This document shows positions 11,236 to 22,906 of a stretch of DNA of 64,000 bases, piece by piece. Both the position numbers and the translations under genes were made by a program. Origin of the DNA: Anisodus tanguticus (taxonomy: Eukaryota > Streptophyta > Magnoliopsida > Solanales > Solanaceae); the NCBI GenBank assembly GCA_034509755.1, contig CM067549.1, forward strand, positions 50,369,052-50,433,051, given 5' to 3'. The notes beneath the pieces were generated by a model. That model was not told where the DNA came from. It made no database searches and saw only the letters and a program-made list of their open reading frames with translations. The stretch's first letter is position 1. Each line of letters begins with the position of its first letter.

Positions 11236-11437
11236 AGATTTTGGCTTTTGCTAGTAACGAGTGAAGTGATAGCCAATTTTAGGCAAATGACCCAAAGAGC
11301 TGTCCTTTGCGGCAACTGAAGTGATAGCCAGTTTTAGGACCTCTGTTTAAGGTATAGCCTTAGGTTCATAATTTTTTGCAAAGTAAAGGCGTTTTAAATT
11401 AATATCTACAAATGTTAATATCTGAAGCAGTTCCAAC
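11236..11437 (-). promoter_or_regulatory. Short promoter-proximal region of the plastid protein gene
   Basis: Only about 200 bp separate the start codon from the terminal repeat of hAT element A. The segment holds a 22-bp direct repeat (TGAAGTGATAGCCARTTTTA and two more bases) at 11262-11283 and 11317-11338, a 55-bp period. No clear TATA box is visible; the promoter may continue into the transposon. Confidence 0.35.
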
Positions 11438-11848
11438 TACGGGTGGTCAGTGGGCTGGGTCGGGACGGGATTTGGGAAATGGGTGGGGGGGTTGGGACCG
11501 GGGATTGGCGGGATTGGTGGGCCGGGATAGACTGGACGGGAAGAGGTCCCGTCCCGTCCCACATCCCGCCGGAAGAGGGGACGGGACGATGGGCAGGGGG
11601 ATTTTAATTTTTTTTAGACACTTAATTTTAAAAAAAAAATATTTAAACACTTAAATAATTGAACAAGATAGTGAATAAAAATATTTCAAGACTGTTTTTT
11701 TGCCTCTTATATTATTTAAAGAAATATAATTTATTTTGTAATACAATTTTAAAATTGCAACTTTGTTTCGTAGTTCAAAAGTTGCAAATCACATAATAAA
11801 ATTGTTATTAAAAAAATTACATAGTCAACCATATTCTTTCTAATTTCC

Positions 11849-12870
11849 TCACAATCTCTTGAGGATCTTATGTTGGAATTGGAAGTTGTTGGTCAAATTG
11901 TTCGACGTCGCTTCCTGTTCCCTCGGATAAGATTTCGTTGTAGTTGTAATCATCTTCTTTGTTGATCTCTGGTTGACCGCACCTTCTACGTTCCGTCTAA
12001 TCCAATCTCTGAATAAAACTGCAATCTCCAAGTTGTCTCCCGCCAATGAGTGTATGTGCTCTCCTATTTGAAACCTTCCGGTAGAAAAAACGTTTTTAGA
12101 AGTTGATGATGACGCTTGAATATTCAACACATCTCGGGTCACCTTTGATAGTGTCGAAAATGTTTTCTCATTTTTCCTCCATTATTTCAGCAAGTCTTCA
12201 CGTCCAACTTCATTGGCAATTGATTTGTACGGTACAACACCTTGCAAAACATAAATATCAAACTCGCTAATTTGTGAAGAACTTGAACCACTATATATTT
12301 TATTTCTAAGGCTTTGAATACTAGAAGCAGAAACATCATGTCTTTTATTAGGTTGTAGTGAAGCATAAGAAGATGGTACGGAAATCGGTTGATTATTTGT
12401 ACTTTGCTCTTGGTAACATATATATATATATATAGTGTGTGTGTGTGTATGCTAGACATAAATTCTTCTTTAGTTGGTTCGTGAGTTTGTTCTTTAGTTG
12501 GTTCGTTAGTTGGTTCTTCAATTGGGTCTGTTGGAAGTATTTCTAAGCATTCATAAATCGTTTCAACAAGTGTTTTATAATCGTTTACTTTAATAGTATG
12601 ATTTAATACAACACCAATAAAATAAATAGTGGGAATAGGAAAAAAAATTAAAATTTTATAAACATTTTTTAATAGCTGGCTTGTAAGTTGGTTTTTGCAT
12701 ATATTTATTAAGTAACAAAAATATTAGAGCTATATAAAATAACATAGATGAAATAGTAGGATAATAAATCCCATAAATTTCCTTAGTGGTTAGATGTGGC
12801 AAGTTCCAAAACTTTATCCAAATCATCATCTACAAGCATATCTGTTGAATTTTGATTATGGACGTTAAAT
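11849..12870 (-). pseudogene. C-terminal half of hAT A transposase, broken
   Basis: Minus-strand fragments (12459-12187, 12142-11849) match the C-terminal part of the transposase in B: the hAT dimerisation region with DVLNIQASS, the SLAGDNLEIAVLFRDWI stretch, and a tail near the Q-rich end. Several frameshifts and stops interrupt it. The N-terminal half lies on the far side of B at 17455-16371. Confidence 0.75.
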
Positions 12871-13318
12871 AATAATGTTATAGCTAAAGGTGGCCAGTGG
12901 GCCGGGCTCGGGTCTGGCGGGGTCGGGGCGGGACGGGCGAAGGGGTCGGGGTCGGGGCGGGACGGGCGAAGGGGTCGGGGTCGGGTCTGGCGGGGTCTGG
13001 CGGGGTCGGGTCTGGCAGGACTTGCTCCAGTCCCGTCCCAATCTCGATCCCGTATGAATCAGGTCGGGGCGGGGCGGGTTGGGATCGGGATCGGGATCGG
13101 GGCGGGTTCCGGTGGTTTTTTTTTTTGTATAAAAAAACAAGACAAGATAGTATAATAAAAACATCTCAATGCTGTTTTTGTGCCTCTTATATTATTTAAT
13201 AGACATATGATTTTTTTGTAATACAAAATTACAAATACAATTGTCTAAAATTTAAATTGCAACTTTGTGATGTTGTCCAAAAGTTGCAAATTACATAATA
13301 AAATTGCAATTAAAAAAA

Positions 13319-15748
13319 TTACATTCTCAAAAAAACATGTTCTAATTGCTTGATGATTTCCTGTGGTTCTTCGGTTGGAATTGGTATTTGTTGGTCAAAT
13401 TGATCTACGTCGCTTCCACCACCTTCGGATAAGATTTCGTTGTAGTTTTCGTCTTCTTCTTCGTTGATCTCCGGTTGACCGCACCTTCTCCGCTCCGCTC
13501 CTATCCAATCTCTGAATAATACTGTAATTTCCAAGCTGTCTCCGGCTAATGAGTGTCTGTGGTCTCCTATTTGATATCTGCCGTGGAAAAAGCGCTTTCG
13601 TACGCAGATTGATGACGCTTGAATGTTCAAAACATCTTGGGCCATCAATGAAAGTGTCGGAAAGGTCTTCTCATTCCCCCTCCAGTATTTCAGCAAGTCT
13701 TCATGTCCATCTTCATTGATAACTTCTTGGTATGGTACAGAACCCTGCAAAACAAAAATATCCAACTCGCTAATTTGGGTTGTAGTAGAGGTACGGCCGC
13801 ACATTCTATTTCTGAGGCTTTCAATACTAGCCCCAGAAACAACATGTCTTTTGTGAGGTTGTGTTGAAAATGAAGAAGATGGTATGGAAGCCGGTAAGTT
13901 ACTAGCATTTTCTTGTTGATAAAATCTATATATTTTTTTGCATTGGCGTTCTACGCTAGACAACACTTCTTCTTTAATTTGTTCAATAGGTGGTGGGTGA
14001 TTTAGATTTTTGGGACTTGGAGGTGGTAGTACTTCTATACAATCGTAAATAGTTTCAATTAGTGATTTAGTACCGTCTATTTTAATAGTAGGATTTAATA
14101 CAGAACCAATAACATAAATAGTGGGAATAAGAATAAAATATTTTTTTATTTTGACAAACATTTTTTTAATAGCTGCCTTATAAGCTGGTTTTTCCATATA
14201 TTCACTAAGTAATAAAAATATTAGGGTTATATAAAACAACATAGTTGAAATAGTAGGATAATATATACCGAAAAATTCTTTTGTTGCTTGAAAAAATTTC
14301 TCTAAAAATACAATAAGTTCAGAAATTTTTACCCAATCACTATCTAAAATCATATCAGCTGAATTTTTATTATGAGAGTTAAAAAATAAAGTTATAGGTT
14401 TTCTATAATCATAAGCAACAAGTAGTTGCTCGTATAAAAAATTCCACCTAGTGGATACTTCTTGTGGAATTTTTCTATAACATAGTCCACAATCGTGACA
14501 AGTTTTTTTATATTCTTTTCTACGTTGTACTTTATTACTTTTAAAAAGTTTATAGCAAATTGTATTTTACTAAGAATGTCTTCAAAAAGTGATAGACCAT
14601 CCTTTACAATTAAGTTATATATATGGCACGCGCATTTTATATGAAAATGATCTGGAAAATATGGAGTTAAACTATTTTTTAAAATTGTAATTGCGTAATT
14701 GTTAGAAGAAGCGTTATCTAATGTAATAGTCATAATTTTATCGGTTATTCCGTAATAATGGCACACTTGATAAATATTATCTGCAATAAAAGTACCAGTG
14801 TGCCTATCATCTATATATCTATACGCTAAAATACGTTTTTGCATAGACCATTTATAATCTATCCAATGACAAGTTACAGTTAAATAATCATGGCCGTTAG
14901 TACAACGACCTATATCAGACGTGATAGATACTTTGCCATTAAAATGATATAATGAATATCGTAAATATTGTTGATATTCATGCGCGAATTTAAATACATC
15001 TCTCTTAACAGTTGATCTAGGAAAACCGTTAAAAGCGGGATTATATATATCTCTAATGTAATGAATAAAAGGGAGATGAAGGAAATGAAAAAGGCAAACC
15101 CTCCACACAACTAATTTTGATATTGCTTCCCTATCTCATTGTTTATTGTATTTAGGGCCTACAATTCCCCCCGTCATAGGGTTAATTTGACCCTGTACTT
15201 GGTCCGGAACAGTATCCGTATGTGAACCTTGTCCCGATGGAGCGGGCGTTTGCGCACCCGGTTTTGAAGCGTGGTATTGGGCATACCTAGCTTTGGATGA
15301 GCACTTACTACGTGTCTAATTAAACCCCCCGTCCCACCGTGACCTTTTCCAGTTTTAAATTTTAAAACATTTTTACAAATTTTACATATAGCTACTTGAT
15401 TCTCTACGTCCCTATAAAAAAATATCCATGCATCTGATTTTAATGGTCGTTTTTCTGGACCTCGTCTCATACTAGGGGGAATAGGAGGTATTTCAGTTGA
15501 AGGTGCACTAGTGGGTGTGTTGTCATCAACATTAGTGGGTGTATCATCTAGATCATCGTCTAAATTAAAGTCTTCTTGAGTTCCGAAAACGACTCCTCGT
15601 CTAAATCTAATGGTATTGTAGGAAAATGTTGAGTATCAACAAAATCATCCTGTGTAGGAATAAGATGACTAGAAGAAGTACCATTGCCCTGGTTGCCCCT
15701 ACTAGAAGAAGCACCCTTACCCTTAAACATATCTCTTAATCCTTTCAT
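13319..15748 (-). pseudogene. BED-finger hAT transposase of element B, frameshifted
   Basis: Collinear minus-strand frames: 15748-15560 (leader MKGLRDMFKGKGASSS), 15470-15174 (BED finger with CKICKNV and HVVSAH), 15108-14392 (catalytic core: FNGKVSITSDIGR, TVTCHWID, RILAYRYIDDRHTG, TITLDNASSNN, CACHIYNLIVKDG) and 14353-13319 (344 aa, WVKISELIVFLEKF to the C-terminal dimerisation domain with LLKYWRGNEKTFPTLSLMAQ and SLAGDSLEITVLFRDWI). The order and motifs match the RICESLEEPER/DAYSLEEPER-like hAT family, usually about 650-700 aa. At least three frameshifts make it inactive, although the last 344 codons are still open. Confidence 0.82.
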
Positions 15749-16369
15749 TTTAGTTATGATAATAAATAATTAAAGATAATAAAATTAAGTGCGCTAAATA
15801 AAATAAACATACAATAATAATTTAATGAAGGAACGAATGTAACGTCGGCGTGTAATCGAGAGGTTGAAAATTGAAACTTTGCTCGATGGAAGATCCTCAA
15901 GCTAGTTTCCAACTTCACTCCCAATTCCCAAATGAATAAATAAAATTGAATATTTAGTAAACAATGTAGACTTGTAGAGAGATATATTGAGAGATTGTAG
16001 GAAGATTTGTGAGAAAGATGAAGAGAAAATGAGTTATTTATAGTTGGAAAATTGGGTTAAAGTGTAAATATAATAACTTATGGGTTAAAAATAAATATTA
16101 AGGGGTAGGGGAGGGGGGGTTGGGGGAGGGGAGAGGCCTAAAATGGTCGTTGCCCAACGGCCAAAATCTAAAATGGTCGTTGGTGCAACGGTTATATTTG
16201 CAAAGGGGAAGAACTTGGGCGGGGCGGGGTCAGGTCGGGCGGGCCTGGGGCGGGCTCGGGTCTGGCGGGACGAGACATTGTCCCGTCCCGAGTTCGAGTC
16301 CCGCCACCGTTTTTTTTTTACGCGGGCTCGGGTCGTGGTCGGGCCGTCCCGGCCCACTGGCCAGCCCTA
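15749..16369 (-). promoter_or_regulatory. 5' terminal and untranslated region of hAT B
   Basis: Contains the probable transposase promoter (AT-rich, upstream of the ATG at 15748) and the G+C-rich terminus with GGGCGGGG-type runs near 16215-16350. No single TATA box can be chosen with confidence. Confidence 0.4.
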
Positions 16370-16370
16370 G

Positions 16371-17455
16371 TTATAGCTCTTCTATACTCGTGAGAAACAA
16401 ATAGTTGTTCATACAAAGAATTTCACCTAGTCGAATTTTCTTCTGGATTTTTCTATAAGGTAATCTACAATCATGACGAGTTTTTTTATACTCTTTGCGT
16501 CTTTGTATTTTATTACCTTTAAAAAGAAAGTTTATAGCAAATTGTACTTTATCAAGGATGTTTTTAAAAAGTTTTAGTCCATCCTTTACAACTAAGCTAT
16601 AAATATGACATGCACATCTAACATGAAAAATATCGGGAAAAGATTGAGTAAATCGAGTTTTTAAAATGTTTACAACATAATCATTAGAAGAAGCATTATC
16701 TAATGGAATAGTCATAATTTTATTAGTAATTCCATAATATTCACAAATTTCATGAATATTTTTTGAAATAAAAGCTTCAGTGTGCCTTTCATCAATATAT
16801 GTATATGCTAATATACGTTTTGCATAGACCAATTCTGATCTATCCAATGACATGTGACAGTTAAATAATCATTACCGTTAGTACTACGGCATATATCAGA
16901 AGTGATAGCCGCTTTGCCATTAAAATGATACAATGCATAACGTAAATACTGTTGATATTCATGGGGCAAATTTAAAAACATCTCTTCTAACAATTGATTT
17001 AGGAAAACCGTTAAAAACATGATTATGTAATGAATAAAACCAGGAGAGGAAGGAAATGAAAAAGGCAAACCCTCCACAACAACTAATTTTGCTAAATTTT
17101 CCCTATCTCTGTGTTTATCATATTTCGTACCTATAATTCCCCTTGTCATCGGGTTAATTCGACCATGTACTTGGTCGGGGACACTATGTGAACCTTGTAC
17201 CGACTCAGAAGGCATTCGCACACCCAATTTTTCAGCCAGGTATTGGTTATACCTTACTTTGTGAGAGTTTTCTACATGTCTCATTAAACTTCTCATCCTA
17301 CCTTGACCTTTTTCAGTTATAAATTTATAAACTTCGCGACAAATTTTACATAAAGCTAGTTGATTATCAATGTCCCTATCAAAAAAATACCATGCAACTG
17401 ATTTTAATTTTCGTTGTTTTTGGCCTCGACTCATACTAGGGGGAATATGAGGCAT
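16371..17455 (-). pseudogene. N-terminal half of hAT A transposase (BED zinc finger plus catalytic core)
   Basis: The frame 17455-16808 holds a BED-type finger (WYFFDRDIDNQ, then CKICREV and HVENSH as the C2H2 ligands at about residues 36-66), followed by HEYQQYLRYALYHFNGK and TVTCHWID. A frameshift near 16850 moves into 16853-16371 with RILAYTYIDERH, YYGITNKIMTIPLDNASSND and CACHIYSLVVKDGL, which belong to the hAT catalytic core. The frame is cut at its C-terminal side by the insertion of element B. A leader similar to the B leader lies near 17730 but is out of frame. Confidence 0.78.
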
Positions 17456-18328
17456 TCCAGTTTCAGACTTTCAGGTTGAGACTTAGTTTGAGTCTGAAGT
17501 GGAGGTGCACTAGTGAGTGTGTTATCTAAATTATCTTCTAATTCATTTTCTAAATTAAAGTCTGGTTCGGATGTAGAATAAACCTCATGATCTAATGGTA
17601 TATTAATATTAACATTAAAAAATTAAGTTTAATCTATATGAGTGAAATTATCGTAATTAGGATTACTATAAGATGCACCCTTACTCATGTTATCCATAGT
17701 AACTCTACCAGAAAAACGTCCATTTCGTTCCATTACAATTATGCAAAAGAATAATTAAAGATAATAAAATTAAGTACGATAATTAAAATTAAGTAACAAT
17801 AATAATTTAAAGAAGGAACGAAGGTACCAAACGTCGACGTATAATCGAGGTTGAAAATTGAAACTTTGCTCGATGATCCTCAAGCTAGTTGCCAACTTCA
17901 CTCCCATAAATAGGCAATGTAGACTTGTAGAGAGAGATAGAGAAATTAGAGAGATGGTAGGAAGATTTGTGAGAAAAATGAAGAGAAAATGAGGTATTTA
18001 TAGTTGAGAAATAGAGTTAAAGTGTAAATATACTAACTTAGGGGTTAAAAATAAATATTAAGGGGGTAGGGGGTTTATGGGGTGGGGGGGGCCAAAGTGG
18101 TCGTTATAGCCGTTGCCAACGGCTAAAATTGAAATTGAATCTTGAAAAAACAACTATTTCTGCAAAGTGGGAGGGAGACGGGGCGGGATAGGCGGGATAG
18201 GCGGGATCGGGACGAGCCCTAGTCCCGTCCCGAGTTCGATCTCCGACACCGTCATTTTTCATCCCATTTTTTTAAGGGGGGTCGGGGCGGGGCGGGTTCG
18301 GGCCGACCCGGCCCACTGGACACCCTTA

Positions 18329-18880
18329 ATTCCAACATTAACTTTGGGTGATCTTTAATTTTTGCTCATCAAATTAAAAAATTTTGAGTTCGAACCCAAC
18401 TTAGTAAAAAAATTATATTATATTAAAAGCACAAAGAGCCTTAGAAATATTGATTGAACTTTTTGTTTTTCGTTAAAAAACTCTATAATAAATAAAATTA
18501 TCATTTACTATTTCCCTCAAATTATTATTTAACTATTTTTATTATATTTCACCTAACCCAACTCATAGATGCATGTTAAATGTAAAAGTGCGTGATAAAC
18601 CTTCATGAGTATTTACACCACAGTGTTTGCTCTATAAGGCAAAACTCACTTAGATACATAATTGTAGTCGCATAACGGGGTTGACTTGCTAGGCTGTCTT
18701 GGCGCCACAATGTCGGACAATCTGAGGGACGCAGATCGATTGTTAGAACATTCGGTCAAACATGAGTTACAAATTGTTTGTAATTGGTTTAGAGACCTAT
18801 CAGGTTGTGCTGTTGAAGTTATCAGCCTCACCAAACGCGGAGATAGCATGAACCTGGATCATGGCCCATTATGACCATAT
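18329..18880. other. Spacer between hAT A and the copia remnant
   Basis: AT-rich to 18630. From 18640 to 18870 the base composition becomes more balanced and a 62-aa plus-strand frame (18686-18874) appears. I do not recognise it; it may be leader sequence of the adjoining copia element. Confidence 0.35.
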
Positions 18881-19040
18881 TTGATATAAGTCTATATTCT
18901 TCCATGGGGTCGAAGAGTATGTTAAAATAGTGGAAGCTAACTATATTAAAAGCCATGTTAATTAGTTAATGAATGCGTTCAATAGAAATTATATTAGAGT
19001 TTAATTTCAAGTCTATCTATTTTTTCAGACTATATATAGA

Positions 19041-19766
19041 ATGTCAAATCTATCACTGAAAATATTGGTCGAAACAAACAAGTTGACTAGATCAAATTAC
19101 CCTGATTGGTTAAGAAATCTGCGATTGGTGTTAAGACTAGAAAGAATTGAGTATGTGTTAGACACAGTGTTCCCCACAGTCCCTGCTGAAGATTCTGGTG
19201 AGTATGCCCTGTTTAACAAGGTGGCTTATCAGAAACATCTAGACGATACTACCTCGGCACAATGTGTAATGTTGTCCTCCATGACCTTGGAGTTACATAG
19301 GCAATATGAAAATATGGGCCCCAATGAAATGCTAGAACACTTGAAGAGTCTCTATGACTCAGAGTCTCAAACAATGGAGTATGAACTGTCGAGGGACCTT
19401 TTCAAGTGTAAGCTGAACGATGGGGGTCAAGTGTCAGCACATGTTCTGAAGATGATTGGATTGATAGAAAGGTTGGCTTCGATTGGAACGAAGCTTCCTA
19501 TAAATGTCTCTGTCAACCTGATCCTGAATTCACTTCCTGGTTCATCTGAGAATTTTATTGTGAACTTCATTATGAATGGGACCAAGGCAAGTCTTCCAGA
19601 GCTTCACAACATGTTGAAGACCTTTGAATCATCTGCCTCTAAAAGTAAAGTCGTGCTCATGGTGGGCTCTTCTAGCAAGTCCAAACCCAAGGGTAAGAAC
19701 ATGCAGAAGAAGAAGGGTAAGGCAGTTGTTGCACCTACAGTTTTGAAGCCTAGAGAAGGTGTTTAG
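19041..19766 (+). CDS. Ty1/copia gag (UBN2-type)
   Basis: 241 codons, open from ATG. It begins with the copia-gag pattern, including NYPDWLRNLRLVLRLE, then LYDSESQTMEYELSRDLFKC and MIGLIERLASIG, and ends in a Lys-rich stretch before a zinc knuckle that lies past a stop at 19764. It would package retrotransposon RNA. It is the only intact frame in this element and is probably not expressed. Confidence 0.8.
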   Translation: MSNLSLKILVETNKLTRSNYPDWLRNLRLVLRLERIEYVLDTVFPTVPAEDSGEYALFNKVAYQKHLDDTTSAQCVMLSSMTLELHRQYENMGPNEMLEHLKSLYDSESQTMEYELSRDLFKCKLNDGGQVSAHVLKMIGLIERLASIGTKLPINVSVNLILNSLPGSSENFIVNFIMNGTKASLPELHNMLKTFESSASKSKVVLMVGSSSKSKPKGKNMQKKKGKAVVAPTVLKPREGV

Positions 19767-19789
19767 AAGAAGGAAATGTAACTTCAGAT

Positions 19790-20044
19790 GTGTGCCTCAA
19801 CTACAAGAAGAAGGGGCATTGGAAGAAGGACTGCACAGCTCCAGGAGGAGGCAAAACACTAGGTGCTTCTAACTCTACTGGACAAGGTATGTTTGTCGTT
19901 GAAATAAATATGTCTATAAATAACTCTAACTGTTGGGTATTAGATACCGCTTGTGGCTCACATATTTGTAATAATGTGGAGGGTCTGATTGATAGCAGAA
20001 AAGGTAGACCTGCGCGTTGGAAATGGAGCATGAGTGGATGCTGA
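19790..20044 (+). pseudogene. Copia zinc knuckle and aspartic protease fragment
   Basis: The knuckle reads CLNYKKKGHWKKDC, so the second cysteine of the CX2CX4HX4C pattern has become Tyr. The protease active site follows as WVLDTACGSHICNN, in which the usual DSGCS/T core is altered but recognisable. A frame break follows at about 20035. Confidence 0.75.
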
Positions 20045-20299
20045 ACGCGTGGGAACTTATAGACTAGATTTACCTTCAAGCTTTTGTTTAGAACTAAATA
20101 GTTGTTATTTTGTTCCCTCATTGTCGAGGAATATTATTTCTATCCCAGTGTTAGAGATTGAGGGGTTTTCCTCATTTATTGCCAATGGCAGTTATGTACT
20201 GTCTTTTAATAGTTTTGTTTGTGGAAATGCTCCGCTTGTGGATGGTTTGTATGTTCTAAACTGTAGTCATGAAATTTTCAATGTACAAAACAAATGAGC

Positions 20300-21200
20300 T
20301 AAGATAAGTAATCCAATAAACCCCACCTACTTATGGCACTGTAGACTTGGTCACATAAATGAATCAAGGATAGCAAGATTAAGAAAGTTAGACTACCCGA
20401 AACCATTTGACTTGAAGTCCTATGGTAACTGTGAATCTTGATTGAGAGGAAAGATGACCAACAAGCCACTTTTTAGGAAAGGGGTGTGAGCCAAAGAGGT
20501 ACTTGAGTTGGTCCATACTGATGTATGTGGACCATTTTCAACTCAAGCTAAAGGAGGCTTCCCGTACTTCATCACTTTTACAAACGATTTCACAAGGTTT
20601 GAGTATGTGTATCTTATGAAATACAAGTTCGAAGCCTTTGAGAAATTCAATGAGTACAAGTCAGAAGTAGAGAAGCAACTTGAAATAAGTATCAAGACCC
20701 TTCGATCAGATCGAGGAGGCGAATACTTAAATAAAGGGTTTTTGGATTACTTGAAGCTTCATTGAGTCCAATCACAATGGACACCTCCTGGAATGCCACA
20801 AATGAATGGTGCTGCTGAAAGGAGAAATCGAACCCTATTAGATATGGTTAGATCTATGATGAGTTTCTCAGCTCTACCAACATACATTTGGGGCTATGCA
20901 TTGCAAAGCTCAACTAATATTCTGAACAAGGTTCATTCAAAGTCAGTTAGACAAAACTCCATATGAGATACAGAATGGCAAGAAGGAAGCACTTAAACAC
21001 ATACGACCCTGGGGGTACCCTGTATATGTAAAGAATATGCTTCCTGACAAGTTGGAATCTAAAAGTGAGAATTATTTTGTGGGGTATCCAAAGGAAACTA
21101 AAGGATACTATTTCTATCTTCCTAGAGAACATAAGGTCATTGTTTCCAAAATGCAATTTTCCTTGAAGAAGACTATGTCTACAAGGAACGGAGCTGCAAT
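20300..21200 (+). pseudogene. Copia integrase, broken
   Basis: It shows the GAG-pre-integrase HRLGH region (LWHCRLGHINESRI), then LVHTDVCGPF with the first catalytic Asp, FTNDFTRFEYVYLM, RSDRGGEYLN with the second Asp, and after a stop at 20763 the third acidic residue in PPGMPQMNGAAERRN. Past 20935 the frame shifts again through the copia C-terminal region (KSENYFVGYPKETKGYYFY). Confidence 0.8.
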
Positions 21201-21679
21201 AAGATAGAACTTGAAGAAATTCAAGAACCACAAGATAACACAGAAGTTGAACCCTTGTCAAAAGACCTAGACAAGGATTCAGTGAGAGTATTTGGTGAAG
21301 ATTGGGTACTTAGAGTACGCCCTTCAGCCAGTGGGAGTGCTTTGTGAGAGATAGTGCAGAAATGCAAGGCTCTCATACACAACCAATGGAAGATGATACA
21401 ATGGTTGTACATCATTTCATTCAGGAAATACATGAAAATGACATTCCTGTAAGCTCTCAAGGTGATGGATTATCCAGCACACAAAGACCTTCTCACAATC
21501 AGAATGCAATAAACACTGAAACGCAGAATAATCAACTCTGTAGGACCATTAGGACCCATCGTTCGCCTGAAAGACTTAATCTCCTTGTTGAAACACACAA
21601 TGAGATAGATATTCCTGATGACGATGAACCTACAACCTACAGCGAAGCTATGTTAGACATTGATTCGTAGAGATGGCAA

Positions 21680-22050
21680 GAAGCCATGAAATCTCAGATG
21701 GACTCGATGTACATCAATCAAGTTTGGAACTTGGTTGATTTGCCAACAGGGGTTAGACCTATAGGATGCAAATAGTTATCCAACACCTTCATGATGAAGG
21801 ACTTGGGTGAAGCCTACTACATTATTGGAATTAGGATCTATAGAGATAGACCTAATGGATTATTGGGGTTGTCTCAGTCCATATACATAGACAAAGTGCT
21901 AAGACGATTCTCTATGGAAAACTCCAAGAAAAGAAGTCTTCATATGGGTCAAGACATCAAGTTATCAAAGAAGGATAGTCCTTCTACTATTGCAGAACTT
22001 GAACGCATGAAAAGAATCCCATATACTTCGGCTATAGGATCTATCATGTA
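21680..22050 (+). pseudogene. Copia RT remnant with internal deletion
   Basis: WQEAMKSQMDSMYINQVWNL and the following VDLPTGVRPIGCK are the start of a copia RT. The next recognisable piece, MKDLGEAYYIIGI, is from its end. The catalytic palm, including the YVDD box, is missing. GLSQSIYIDKVLRRFSMENS and RIPYTSAIGSIM follow, and then homology ends. Confidence 0.75.
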
Positions 22051-22906
22051 ATAACCATAACAGAAGAAATTATTGGGTAAGTAAGAACAAAATTTTAAAC
22101 TTCCGTTGTGCCTTATGTGTTTTGAATCCAACAAAACCCTACACTATTAAGGGAAGACAAAAGGGAATTTTGCAATCTCATTATCATCTTTAACATTCAA
22201 ACATTATTGTTGGTCTCTTGCTTATTCAAAAATGACAAAGTAGCCTTTGAATGTTCAAATTCATGTTCAAATTCATGATCGGTCACTAAGAATTTACTAT
22301 AAATATATTATGGCGGACCATCAAGAGTTTATGATAGACAAGTTGTCACAACACCTGGCGAATCACCAAGAGTTTAGTACAAATATCGTAATTGTAACCT
22401 TGGAATAAGTTGTTCACAGTTCCTAAAACAAATTTCACCAACACGTCTGAACATTGATTCAAATTCATTAAAATCAACTTGAAATGATTCTAAATTTGAT
22501 ATCCACCATTTTGTAGTTAGATTTAACCCAAAATTTTAAAAATTAGAACATTAAGTCTTCCTTAATTTTTTTTAAAAAAAACTCAATTTAGAAGAAGAAG
22601 GAGAAGAAAATGATGGAAATAGAATAGAAAGGAGGAGGAGAACAAGGCCAAGTTATGGCATGTGTATAGCCCCGTTGCTACTATACACAAATTCTTTTAA
22701 TCGGGTAACAAACTAAACACCAACTTTTACAAAGCATTATTAGGTGAACTTTTCAGTATTTTAACATTTCACAAATTATTTCTTGTTACAAAATTATAAA
22801 ACTAGAAGGAAAGATTAAAAGATAAACTATAAAAATACTATAGTAAACCTTTTCTATAATAACGTCATTTGTTCGTATATTTTTTGCTGCTATAAATGAA
22901 GTATTG
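22051..22906. other. Spacer between two copia remnants
   Basis: AT-rich and non-coding as far as I can see. It contains two short direct repeats (TGTTCAAATTCATG near 22253-22280; ATCAAGAGTTT / ACCAAGAGTTT near 22321 and 22367). The 3' LTR expected for the minus-strand copia element is not recognisable here. Confidence 0.4.

Larger units (their letters stand above)
12885..16369 (-). mobile_element. hAT element B nested inside hAT A
   Basis: 3,485 bp with ends TAAAGGTGGCCAGTGGGCC (12885) and GGCCCACTGGCCAGCCCTA (to 16369) and a perfect 8-bp target duplication GTTATAGC (12877-12884 and 16370-16377). It is full-length in structure and the same family as A and C. The left end carries a G-rich minisatellite with a 30-bp period (two copies of GGTCGGGGCGGGACGGGCGA, near 12920 and 12950). 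Confidence 0.92.
11438..18328 (-). mobile_element. hAT element A (BED-finger type), interrupted by element B
   Basis: The left end is TACGGGTGGTCAGTGGGC (11438) and the right end GGCCCACTGGACACCCTTA (to 18328). The 8-bp target duplication is GTTCCAAC (11430-11437) and ATTCCAAC (18329-18336), one mismatch. Without B and its TSD the element is about 3.4 kb. Its transposase remnants run on the minus strand. The segments ending at 12884 and restarting at 16378 line up with an unbroken stretch inside B (around 14390), proving that B split A. Termini are very G+C-rich while the body is AT-rich. Confidence 0.88.
18880..22050 (+). mobile_element. Decayed Ty1/copia retrotransposon, plus strand
   Basis: Gag, protease, integrase and fragments of RT follow in Ty1/copia order (integrase before RT). 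No LTR pair is visible. Stops and frameshifts break pol, most of the RT core is deleted between 21775 and 21776, and the element stops abruptly after GSIM at 22050 without RNase H. Confidence 0.82.

Noticed and set aside
12897..13199. Plus-strand frame rich in Gly and Arg
   Set aside because: It is the G-rich terminal repeat of hAT B read as protein; similar frames at 11412-11654, 16120-16404, 18167-18358 and 32334-32534 come from the same kind of DNA.
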